Below are positions 1-5,367 of a stretch of 5,945 nucleotides of DNA, piece after piece. Below the pieces are notes generated by a model. That model ran no database searches, was not told where the DNA came from, and saw nothing but the letters and a program-made list of their open reading frames with translations. The first letter of the stretch is position 1; each line of letters begins with the position of its first letter. This DNA comes from DATJOQ01 sp050010455 (GTDB lineage: Bacteria; Desulfobacterota; Binatia; Binatales; Binataceae): NCBI GenBank assembly GCA_050010455.1, contig JBEKLA010000250.1, forward strand, positions 1 through 5,945, written 5' to 3'. A program made the position numbers and the translations under genes.

Positions 1-699
1 AAGGTCGAGGCCCAGCTTGCGGACACGGTCGCGAAGCTAAGCCCGACGGAGCCGCCCGAGTACGCCGCGGCGCTCGCGCCTACGGGCTCGCCCGAGGCAA
101 TACCCAGCGCGGCGGCGGCGAGCGAAATCGCCAGCGTACCGGAGGCGCCCCCGGGCGTCGCCAGCGCACCGCCCGCGCCGCCTCCCGCGGCTGTGGTGCC
201 CGAAGCGATCGTTCCGGCTCCTGCAGCACCCAAAAAGCCGCACAAGCATAAAGTCAAGCTGGCCTCGCTGCCGCCGCCCAAGCCTACGCTGCTCGAAAAA
301 GTTCAAGAAGCCTTGCGCGGCCGGAAGGGTTTAAACCGAGTTAAGGCCTTTACCAGCGGCGATACCGTGACGCTCTACGGCAAGGTTTTCGACGACCGGA
401 CCAAGTCGCTGGCCGAGCAAGTCGCGCGCAACGTGCCGGGAGTCGGCGGCGTGAACAATACCCTGACTACCGATACGTCAGCGTGGCTCGACCGTCAGAA
501 TCAAATCACGCGCGAACTGCAAAATGTGGGACTGAGCAAGGTAACCGTCAAGGTGATCGGCAAGGACGCTTATCTTGATGGTGAGGTATCGAGCGACGCC
601 GAGCGAAATCAGGCGGTAACGATCGCCGAGAGGGCCGGGCAGGTACGAGTCCGCACCAACTTGATCCGCGTCGTACCGAAAGGTCCGTTTGGGTTCTGA
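1..699 (+). CDS. Tandem BON-domain protein, 5' end outside window
   Basis: The reading frame is open from base 1 to the TGA at 697-699, giving 232 visible residues, so the true start lies upstream of the window. The first ~95 codons are a Pro/Ala-rich stretch with a short basic patch (KKPHKHK, codons 78-84), which looks like a flexible linker or periplasm-spanning segment. Two BON (OsmY/nodulation) domains follow, at about codons 97-155 and 161-226. Each has the expected helix-strand-helix-strand pattern and the conserved glycine (LYGKV in the first, LDGEV in the second). BON domains are usually periplasmic or envelope-associated and are thought to bind phospholipid or other ligands. No catalytic residues are seen. 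GTG codons at 193 and 196 could serve as starts but have no good Shine-Dalgarno and would cut the Pro/Ala region in two. Domain identity is fairly secure; the role is unknown, and a further domain may lie upstream. Confidence 0.8.
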   Translation, partial: KVEAQLADTVAKLSPTEPPEYAAALAPTGSPEAIPSAAAASEIASVPEAPPGVASAPPAPPPAAVVPEAIVPAPAAPKKPHKHKVKLASLPPPKPTLLEKVQEALRGRKGLNRVKAFTSGDTVTLYGKVFDDRTKSLAEQVARNVPGVGGVNNTLTTDTSAWLDRQNQITRELQNVGLSKVTVKVIGKDAYLDGEVSSDAERNQAVTIAERAGQVRVRTNLIRVVPKGPFGF

Positions 700-717
700 A
701 GCCCTGCGATCCGCGGC

Positions 718-743
718 GACGCGCATGATGGAAGCGGCGCGTC
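718..743 (+). terminator. Possible terminator hairpin after the BON gene
   Basis: A perfect 7-bp inverted repeat, GACGCGC (718-724) and GCGCGTC (737-743), with a 12-nt loop begins 18 nt after the BON stop codon. No T tract follows, so it is not a classical intrinsic terminator. It could instead protect the mRNA 3' end. A separate promoter downstream at about 795 fits transcription ending around here. Confidence 0.3.
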
Positions 744-794
744 AAGGACTGAATGACAAGCGCTTACCTCAGCGGCGGATAATAATGATACGTA

Positions 795-824
795 TTGACA
801 ACGTTTTAGTCGCGCGATTATATG
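795..824 (+). promoter_or_regulatory. Sigma70-like promoter of the SCP2 gene
   Basis: A perfect -35 hexamer, TTGACA, lies at 795-800. An 18-bp spacer leads to TATATG at 819-824 (4 of 6 to TATAAT); GATTAT at 816-821 is an alternative with a 15-bp spacer. The stretch is AT-rich compared with its surroundings. Transcription would begin near 831, giving a leader of about 45 nt that contains the strong Shine-Dalgarno at 857-865. The in-frame ATG at 822 lies inside the -10 region, which argues against it as the start codon. Confidence 0.55.
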
Positions 825-856
825 ACCGCACAGTCACCTCGCATTCGTTCCTGTAT

Positions 857-865
857 TAAGGAGGT
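857..865 (+). promoter_or_regulatory. Perfect 9-nt Shine-Dalgarno of the SCP2 gene
   Basis: TAAGGAGGT is complementary over all nine bases to the usual 16S rRNA 3' tail (ACCTCCTTA). It ends 10 nt before the ATG at 876, a slightly long but workable spacing, and it decides the start in favour of 876 over the upstream in-frame ATG at 822. An in-frame TTG at 867 is too close to use this site. Confidence 0.7.
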
Positions 866-875
866 CTTGATTCAA

Positions 876-1205
876 ATGGCAAATCCCACTTCATGCAAAG
901 AATCGTTCGAGTTGATGCCCACCCGTTTCAACAAGGAAGCGGCCAAGGGCCTTCATTGCGTCTATCAGTTCGACCTGTCGGGAGAGGGCGGCGGAAAGTG
1001 GCAGGTCACCGTCAACGAAGATAAGTTGGAAGTCAAAGAGGGTTCACATCCCTCGCCTAACACCACGATCTCGATGGCGGCGCAAGATTATCTGGACATG
1101 GTCAGCGGAAAGGCCAACGGCCAGATTCTGTTCATGAGCGGCAGGCTGCGAGTCTCGGGCGATATGGGATTAGCGCTCCGAATGCAGAGTCTCTTCCAAA
1201 AATAG
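876..1205 (+). CDS. SCP2 sterol-carrier domain protein
   Basis: This 109-residue protein consists almost entirely of one SCP2 (sterol carrier protein 2) domain, the usual size for stand-alone bacterial members. Family-like segments run in order: FELMPTRFNKEAAKGL near the N-terminus, YQFDLSGEGGGKW in the first strands, TTISMAAQDYLDMVSGKANG in the middle, and FMSGRLRVSGDMGLALRMQS at the C-terminus. The SG.L.VSGDM.LA..MQ.LF tail is highly typical. SCP2 domains form a hydrophobic tunnel that binds fatty acids, acyl-CoAs or sterol-like lipids; they act as carriers without chemistry of their own, and no catalytic residues are expected or seen. No signal peptide is present, so it is cytoplasmic. The start is chosen from the Shine-Dalgarno at 857-865 and the promoter at 795-824, giving a monocistronic unit. 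The bound lipid cannot be inferred. Confidence 0.9.
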   Translation: MANPTSCKESFELMPTRFNKEAAKGLHCVYQFDLSGEGGGKWQVTVNEDKLEVKEGSHPSPNTTISMAAQDYLDMVSGKANGQILFMSGRLRVSGDMGLALRMQSLFQK

Positions 1206-1326
1206 GCGAAGTTTGCTAACGTAGTTTTGTTCTCCGGAGGAACACCGGAATTAACGATAAGATTTGATTGACCCTCCTCCATTCTGATTTAAGAGCCCGC
1301 GGGGCCTGATCATCGCAACGCCTTCA

Positions 1327-1361
1327 TTACTTAGTAAGAACAATTACAGCCAAGTTTTAAT
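1327..1361 (+). promoter_or_regulatory. Weak promoter candidate with a short dyad
   Basis: In a local AT-rich patch between two GC-rich regions, TTTAAT at 1356-1361 matches a -10 box in 5 of 6 bases. No good -35 is seen. Its place is taken by a short dyad, TTACT-T-AGTAA (1327-1337), which could be an activator or repressor site. Transcription from here would give the 96-aa gene a leader of about 70 nt, including the hairpin CGGGC-TTAG-GCCCG at 1375-1388. All of this is tentative. Confidence 0.22.
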
Positions 1362-1439
1362 TTGATTAATCCCGCGGGCTTAGGCCCGTTCGAAACGATT
1401 AGCGATAAATCCTTATTTTTGGAGGGAGCTAGATTTAGC

Positions 1440-1730
1440 ATGGGTTCGCAGGAAGTGACCAGCAATCCGGTCGATGACGACGAGAGCGCTGAGCACGCGG
1501 AGCAAAAGAACGATGAGCTGGCCTCAAAACTGTCTAAGGAGCTAAGCAACTGGCGCCGTCGACGCACTAGCGCGCGTCCACGGCCTGCAGATGCTTTTTC
1601 AGGGAATGGCAAAGCCAGATCCGAGCCGGCGCGAACGATCAAGGTGCGCGGCCACGAAACGCTTGTCATTCGCAAGCCAAAGGCGGTAATTAAGCCTAGT
1701 TCCGACTCCGCCCCCGACAAAACGAACTAA
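1440..1730 (+). CDS. Hypothetical charged, probably disordered protein (96 aa)
   Basis: I do not recognise this gene. The ATG at 1440 follows a good Shine-Dalgarno (GGAGGGAG, 1421-1428) with an 11-nt gap, and the frame closes with TAA at 1728-1730. The 96-residue product is very hydrophilic. Residues 1-35 are acidic and helix-prone (DDDESAEHAEQ, then EL..KLSKEL). An arginine cluster follows (WRRRRTSARPRP, 38-49), then a basic, Pro/Lys-containing tail with a short beta-like piece (TIKVRGHETLVIRKPK, 66-81). There is no signal peptide, membrane segment or cysteine. The charge split suggests an RNA-, DNA- or membrane-surface-binding or scaffold protein, but no function is claimed. The frame stays open upstream to a TTG at 1362, which lacks ribosome-binding support. 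A similarly long minus-strand frame over the same bases is judged a shadow. Confidence 0.55.
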   Translation: MGSQEVTSNPVDDDESAEHAEQKNDELASKLSKELSNWRRRRTSARPRPADAFSGNGKARSEPARTIKVRGHETLVIRKPKAVIKPSSDSAPDKTN

Positions 1731-1809
1731 CGCTGTCTCGCCGGTTTCCGCCAAGGCTGCGTGGTTTTCCCCGGTGCCCGACTCCGGGAGCGAAGCTTTG
1801 GCGGATGCC

Positions 1810-1832
1810 GGATGGGCGCTTCGCCCGCATCC
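1810..1832. terminator. Possible hairpin between convergent genes
   Basis: GGATG-GGCG (1810-1818), a CTT loop and CGCC-CG-CATCC (1822-1832) form a 9-bp stem with a 2-nt bulge. It lies in the 137-bp gap between the 3' ends of the 96-aa gene (+) and the LolC gene (-), where a two-way terminator would be expected. No T tract follows on either strand, so intrinsic termination is uncertain. A weaker CCCGG/CCGGG pair lies just to the left, near 1775-1795. Confidence 0.3.
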
Positions 1833-1867
1833 ACGCCCACCCGCATAACCAGGCGCGGCCGGATGTC

Positions 1868-3121
1868 TCATTCGTAGCGGATAACTTCGACCGGCAGTTG
1901 GCGTGACGCCTGTCGCGCGGGGTAGAAGCTCGCCGCCAGACACAGCATCATCGAGGCCGCCGCGACCGCGGCGAAGCTCCACGGCGAAGCGTCCACCGGG
2001 AGCGACGAGATGCCGTAGATATCCTTGGGTATGTGGATGAAGTGATAGCGCGCGAGCGCGAAGCACCCCACGGCGCCAAGCATCAGGCCGGCAGCAGTGC
2101 CGATCCCGCCCAGCACCAGTCCCTTCAGCACGAAGATCAGGCGGATGCCCTTTCGCGTCGCCCCCATCGTCATCAGGATCGCGATATCCTTGCGCTTCTC
2201 CATCACGGTCATGATCAGCGTCGCCACCAGGTTGAACGCGGCGACCGCGACCAGCATCAACAGCACAATCGAATAGACCCGCTTGAGCATCGCGAAGCCG
2301 GCCGACGCGGCCTGATCGAAGTCGATCCAGTTGCGCACGCGATAGGGATAAGGAAAAAGCTTGCGCAGTGCGGCCGTTACGCTTTGAGTCGCGTCGAGAT
2401 CGCTTATGCGCAGTTCGATCCCGTCGACCCTGCCTTCGCGGCCGAAGAATCGCTGGGCGTTGGCGAGCGCCATGAAAATCACCGTGCGATCGACGAACGC
2501 CGTTCCGGTGTCGAAGATCGCGCCCACCGTGAAGCTTCCGCTCCTGGCGCTGATCTCGCCGTTGTCCTGGGCCAGAATCGGCGAGACCAGGCGCACCGTA
2601 TCGCCCACTTTGATCTTGAGTTTCTCGGCCAAGCCGTCGCCGACCGCCAATCCGCCGATCGGTGCTGACGGGTTGTTAGCGGGCGTCGGCTCGGGCGATT
2701 GCGTCAGGCTCGAGAGCGTTCCTTGCTGGATATAGCGCTGGAGCTGATGGGTCGCGGCCAGGCTCGCGATATCGATACCGCGCACGACCACCCCGCCCAC
2801 ACCGCGGCCCGAACTCAGCATCCCTTGGCCGACGAGGAACGGTGCCGCGCCGCTAACGTCGGGGACCTTGCTCGCTTGCGCCTCAATCGTGGCATAGTTC
2901 GATATCGAGCCGTCGTAACTGAGAATTTGGATCTGTGGAGTAAGACTCAGGACGCGCGCCCGCAGGCTCGCCTCGAAACCGTTCATCACCGCCAGCACGA
3001 TCACCAGCGCGGCGACGCCGATCGTTACGCCGATCGCAGTAAAGAAAGTGGTGATCGAAATGAACGCGGTCTTGCGGCGCGCGCGCAGGTAGCGTACGGC
3101 GATTTCCAGTTCGTAACGCAC
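1868..3121 (-). CDS. LolC/LolE-family lipoprotein-releasing ABC transporter permease
   Basis: This 417-residue inner-membrane permease has the full LolC/E plan. A short cytoplasmic start (MRYELEIAVRYLRARR) precedes TM1 at about 19-46, ending VLAVMNGFE. A large periplasmic MacB-like domain covers about 50-272. Three further membrane segments follow at about 281-306, 328-357 and 381-402, with the cytoplasmic loop EKRKDIAILMTMGATRKG (308-325) that contacts the ATPase. The C-terminal motif YPARQASRQLPVEVIRYE is typical. The family extracts lipoproteins from the inner membrane for LolA, driven by the LolD ATPase. The start is GTG; the codon just before it is an in-frame TGA, so no earlier start is possible. 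No clear Shine-Dalgarno is seen. Unusually, no lolD gene is adjacent: downstream is a convergent gene and upstream a repeat region. A Pro/Ser/Asn-rich stretch (about 141-154) lies within the periplasmic domain. LolC and LolE cannot be told apart; one fused-role protein (LolF type) is possible. Confidence 0.88.
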   Translation of the reverse strand: MRYELEIAVRYLRARRKTAFISITTFFTAIGVTIGVAALVIVLAVMNGFEASLRARVLSLTPQIQILSYDGSISNYATIEAQASKVPDVSGAAPFLVGQGMLSSGRGVGGVVVRGIDIASLAATHQLQRYIQQGTLSSLTQSPEPTPANNPSAPIGGLAVGDGLAEKLKIKVGDTVRLVSPILAQDNGEISARSGSFTVGAIFDTGTAFVDRTVIFMALANAQRFFGREGRVDGIELRISDLDATQSVTAALRKLFPYPYRVRNWIDFDQAASAGFAMLKRVYSIVLLMLVAVAAFNLVATLIMTVMEKRKDIAILMTMGATRKGIRLIFVLKGLVLGGIGTAAGLMLGAVGCFALARYHFIHIPKDIYGISSLPVDASPWSFAAVAAASMMLCLAASFYPARQASRQLPVEVIRYE

Positions 3122-3190
3122 TCAGTGGGGCTGGTGTCCTGAGTTTGAAGTACCGTCAATAAGAATCGGGATAATCAACACGCCCTTTGC
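3122..3190. other. Upstream region of the LolC gene, no clear promoter
   Basis: These 69 bases separate the LolC start from the repeat element. Read on the minus strand, they contain TTGATT and TTGACG, but neither has a -10 box at the right distance, and no Shine-Dalgarno is seen before the GTG. Transcription may come through the repeat region from the CoA-transferase operon or from a promoter type I cannot recognise. The rest of the interval (3389-3459) shows only a small TCCGC/GCGGA hairpin (3454-3468) overlapping the stop of the ABM-like gene. Confidence 0.4.
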
Positions 3191-3388
3191 CGTCATCCTG
3201 AACGAAGTGAAGGATCTCGCGCGGTCTTCCGCGCGCCTAATTAGGCGTAAAGCTAGCGCGCGCAGGAGCGCGCGAGATCCTTCGACACGGCTCGCGACGC
3301 TCGCCGGCTCAGGATGACGGAGAAGAGGCAACGCTCCTTCGACGCGCTCAGGATGGCTGCAATGGCCACCTTCGTTCAGGATGACGGG
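3191..3388. repeat. Nested inverted-repeat element (REP/MITE-like)
   Basis: This element fills most of the gene-free interval 3122-3459. The outer arms are a perfect 17-nt inverted repeat (CGTCATCCTGAACGAAG at 3191-3207 and its reverse complement at 3370-3386). An inner perfect 15-nt pair is GAAGGATCTCGCGCG at 3209-3223 with its complement at 3269-3283. A perfect 14-bp palindrome, CGCCTAATTAGGCG (3234-3247), lies near the centre of the inner pair. Two more degenerate units of the same CATCCTGAgc..GAAGGA type lie at about 3281-3320 and 3334-3357, both inverted relative to the first. So there is one forward and three reverse copies of one motif. Similar repeats are scattered in many GC-rich bacterial genomes and often produce false ORFs. 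There is no transposase gene and no clear target-site duplication. It lies downstream of the ABM-like gene and upstream of the LolC gene, where hairpins could end or protect transcripts. Confidence 0.75.
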
Positions 3389-3459
3389 GTGGAGCAGCTT
3401 CTTGTGCACGGAGTTCAACCTCATCACACCAGCTTCGCGTCGATCTCCAAGCATCCGCT

Positions 3460-4050
3460 TCAGGCGGAGTAGGTCTCGACGGCTGGCGACAGAGCGCGAA
3501 TCGATTCACGCTCGCGTATCGTCGATTCGGCCGCGGCCGCGTTGGCCGCGCTGTCGAAGTGGGCGAGGCACACCAAAGCGTCAGGAGCGCCCAGCTCGCG
3601 CATCGTGATATGCGAGGCGTAGCCGGTGAGTTCGCGCACGAACGCCATCGCGTCGGCGGGATCGTCGGGCGCCTTCTCGAATCGGACTACAATCGCGGTG
3701 GTCTCGGGACCGAAGCTGACTCCATGGATGCTGAACACCGGTCCAAACGGTTCGTGGACACGCTCGCTCGAATTCGCCAGCATCGAATGCATCCGCCGAT
3801 AAAGCGGCGAACGCGCCAGCTCGCGGCGCGCACCGCTCAACTGCGCCAGGCTCTGCCATTCGGAATAGGCCATCCAGCGCAACCGATCGCCCGGCGCGCG
3901 ATAGAGGCGATGCGCCGCGCATCCCTGCTTGCGGCGGATGATTTCCCACAGCTCGCGGACCAGGCGTACCGCCTCGTCCGCGCTTTCCGGCTTCAGTTCC
4001 AGGCGTTGCAGTTCGATAACGGCGCGTGACGTTGTAGTGCCTTTCGCCAA
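3460..4050 (-). CDS. Two-domain ABM/dimeric alpha-beta barrel-like protein
   Basis: The 196-residue product looks like two ferredoxin-like (alpha-beta barrel) units in tandem. The first (about 9-86) resembles antibiotic-biosynthesis-monooxygenase (ABM) domains: IELQRLELKP, a helix with VRLVRELWEIIRRKQGC, then RLYRAPGD..RWMAYSEWQSLAQL and a helix near SPLYRRMHSML. The second (about 115-190) repeats the pattern more loosely (TTAIVVRFEKAP, a DAMAFVRELTGYA helix, ALVCLAHFDS). ABM proteins include cofactor-free monooxygenases, heme-degrading enzymes and many of unknown role; no catalytic residue can be assigned. No ATG exists early in the frame. TTG at 4048-4050 is chosen because AAAGGGAG (4059-4066) sits 8 nt upstream; a TTG at 4122 would add 24 Arg-rich residues without ribosome-binding support. 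It lies 82 nt after the CoA-transferase gene and is probably co-transcribed. Confidence 0.6.
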   Translation of the reverse strand: MAKGTTTSRAVIELQRLELKPESADEAVRLVRELWEIIRRKQGCAAHRLYRAPGDRLRWMAYSEWQSLAQLSGARRELARSPLYRRMHSMLANSSERVHEPFGPVFSIHGVSFGPETTAIVVRFEKAPDDPADAMAFVRELTGYASHITMRELGAPDALVCLAHFDSAANAAAAESTIRERESIRALSPAVETYSA

Positions 4051-4132
4051 GAGCAATTCTCCCTTTCGTTGCCTGCCAGGATTGAACACGGCCCGTGCGC
4101 GAGATCGCAAGGCCGACGCCAAGACGCAGGCT

Positions 4133-5353
4133 CTAGAATATCACCCGCTCGCGCTTGAGCTGCTCAATTTCTTCTTCGCTCAATCCTATCATACCGCCGA
4201 GTACTTCATCGCTATGCTGGCCGAGAATCGGCGCGGCGGTGCGCAGCTCGCCCGGCGTGCGGCTCAGGCGATGTTGCAGGCCTTCGTACGGCGACGGGCC
4301 CATCTCCTTGTGTTCGAGCCAGTGCCAGAAATCGAACGCTTCGAGATTGTCGTCCTGATGAAGGTCCATGCAGTTCTGCACCGGATAGGCCGCGACGCCC
4401 GCCGCCTGAAGTTGCGCGGTCAGCTCGAACGCGTCGCGATCGCGAACCTGGCCGGCGACAAGCTCGTCGAGCGCTTCGCGATTTTCGAGTCGGCCGAGCA
4501 TAGTGGCGAAGCGCTGGTCACAAGCCGGATTGCCGAGCACGCCAAGCATCGCGTTCCATTCGCCGTCGTTGGCGACGGCGACCGCGATCCAGCGCTCGTT
4601 GCCGTCCTCGTCGCGGCATCGATAGGCGCCGTGCGGCGCATAGTTTTGCGAGCGGTTGCCCTGAGGTCCTAGCACGCGGCCGCTAGCGAAGTAATCAATG
4701 ACTCCGGGTGCCAAAAAATGCAGCGCGGCCTCGTATTGGGCCATGTCGATATACTGGCCGCATCCGGTGCGACGGCGATAATCGATCGCTGCCAGCACAA
4801 TCGAGGCCGCGAATCGCGGCGCGATGAAATCCGTATACGCGCCGTAGGGCGGGGACGGCGCGCTGTCCTTGCCGTAACCGCATATATGGTAGAAGCCGCA
4901 CAGCGCCGACATCAGTTGCCCGTAACCGGGAAAGAGCGCGTTCGGTCCGGTCTGGCCCTGCAGGCAAGTGGAGAGCATCACGAGGTCGGGCTTCACTTCG
5001 CGCAGATGCTCGTAATCCAGCCCCCAGTTGCGCATCGCCTTGGGCGTGAAGCTTTCGGTCACGACGTCGGCCCACGGCAGCAGCTTGAGCACCAGGCCTC
5101 GCGCCCTGGGATTGCTCAGATCCAGCGCGACGCTTTTCTTCGAAGTGTTAAAGCTGGCGAAGAACTGGCTGCTGTTGATGCCGGGTTGCGCGTCCTTCCA
5201 TGGCGGCCCCAGGCGCAGGATATCGATTCGCGCCGCCGACTCGATCCGGATTACGTCGGCGCCGTTGTCGGCCAGATACTTGGTCGTGATTGGCCCGACT
5301 CCCACCCAGGCGAAGTCGAGCACGTGAACCCCTTCCAACGCATAACGCCGCAT
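4133..5353 (-). CDS. Family III CoA-transferase (CaiB/BaiF/formyl-CoA transferase family)
   Basis: The 406-residue, full-length protein matches family III CoA-transferases, which move CoA between carboxylic acids. Seen in order: the N-terminal LEGVHVLDFAWVGVGP with KYLADNGADVIRIES (6-39), FFASFNTSKKSVALDLS (64-80), ADVVTESFTPKAMRNWGLDY (95-114), PDLVMLSTCLQGQTGP (122-137), GAYTDFIAP (171-179), then AAIDYRRRTGCGQYIDMAQYEAAL (188-211). Asp175 in YTDF aligns by context with the catalytic Asp169 of formyl-CoA transferase, so the enzyme looks active. The C-terminal domain carries RCRDEDGNERWIAVAV and ILGQHSDEVL. The ATG at 5353 has a strong GGGAGGAG site 7 nt upstream. The gene begins 14 nt after another family III gene, suggesting a two-subunit enzyme as in BbsEF. 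The substrate is unknown; the gene cannot be named caiB or frc from sequence alone. Confidence 0.9.
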   Translation of the reverse strand: MRRYALEGVHVLDFAWVGVGPITTKYLADNGADVIRIESAARIDILRLGPPWKDAQPGINSSQFFASFNTSKKSVALDLSNPRARGLVLKLLPWADVVTESFTPKAMRNWGLDYEHLREVKPDLVMLSTCLQGQTGPNALFPGYGQLMSALCGFYHICGYGKDSAPSPPYGAYTDFIAPRFAASIVLAAIDYRRRTGCGQYIDMAQYEAALHFLAPGVIDYFASGRVLGPQGNRSQNYAPHGAYRCRDEDGNERWIAVAVANDGEWNAMLGVLGNPACDQRFATMLGRLENREALDELVAGQVRDRDAFELTAQLQAAGVAAYPVQNCMDLHQDDNLEAFDFWHWLEHKEMGPSPYEGLQHRLSRTPGELRTAAPILGQHSDEVLGGMIGLSEEEIEQLKRERVIF

Positions 5354-5367
5354 CGGCTCGCTCCTCC

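Noticed and set aside
822..875. Upstream in-frame ATG for the SCP2 gene, adding 18 residues
   Set aside because: It lies inside the likely -10 box, has no Shine-Dalgarno, and family similarity begins after 876.
1331..1720. 129-aa minus-strand frame opposite the small hypothetical gene
   Set aside because: The Ser/Arg-rich product has no domain, whereas the plus-strand frame has a Shine-Dalgarno at the right place. Since the plus gene is itself unproven, this is a judgement.
2033..2668. 211-aa plus-strand frame opposite the LolC gene
   Set aside because: The His/Arg/Gln-rich low-complexity translation is typical of an antisense shadow; LolC on the other strand is unmistakable.
1868..3121. 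FtsX or MacB instead of LolC/E
   Set aside because: The N-terminal MRYELEIAVRYLRARR plus VMNGFE and the C-terminal RYE ending fit LolC/E best; there is no fused ATPase domain as in MacB, and the length and loop differ from FtsX.
3191..3388. CRISPR array
   Set aside because: The repeats are inverted, unequal in length and unevenly spaced, with no constant direct repeat and no cas gene nearby.
3122..3454. 110-aa minus-strand reading frame over the repeat region
   Set aside because: Its product (HPERVEGA, HPEPASVASRVEGS, SFTSFRMT) is simply the translation of the inverted repeats, a well-known kind of false gene call; it has no independent support.
3929..4672. 247-aa plus-strand frame across the ABM and CoA-transferase genes
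   Set aside because: It spans two recognisable minus-strand genes and has no domain of its own.
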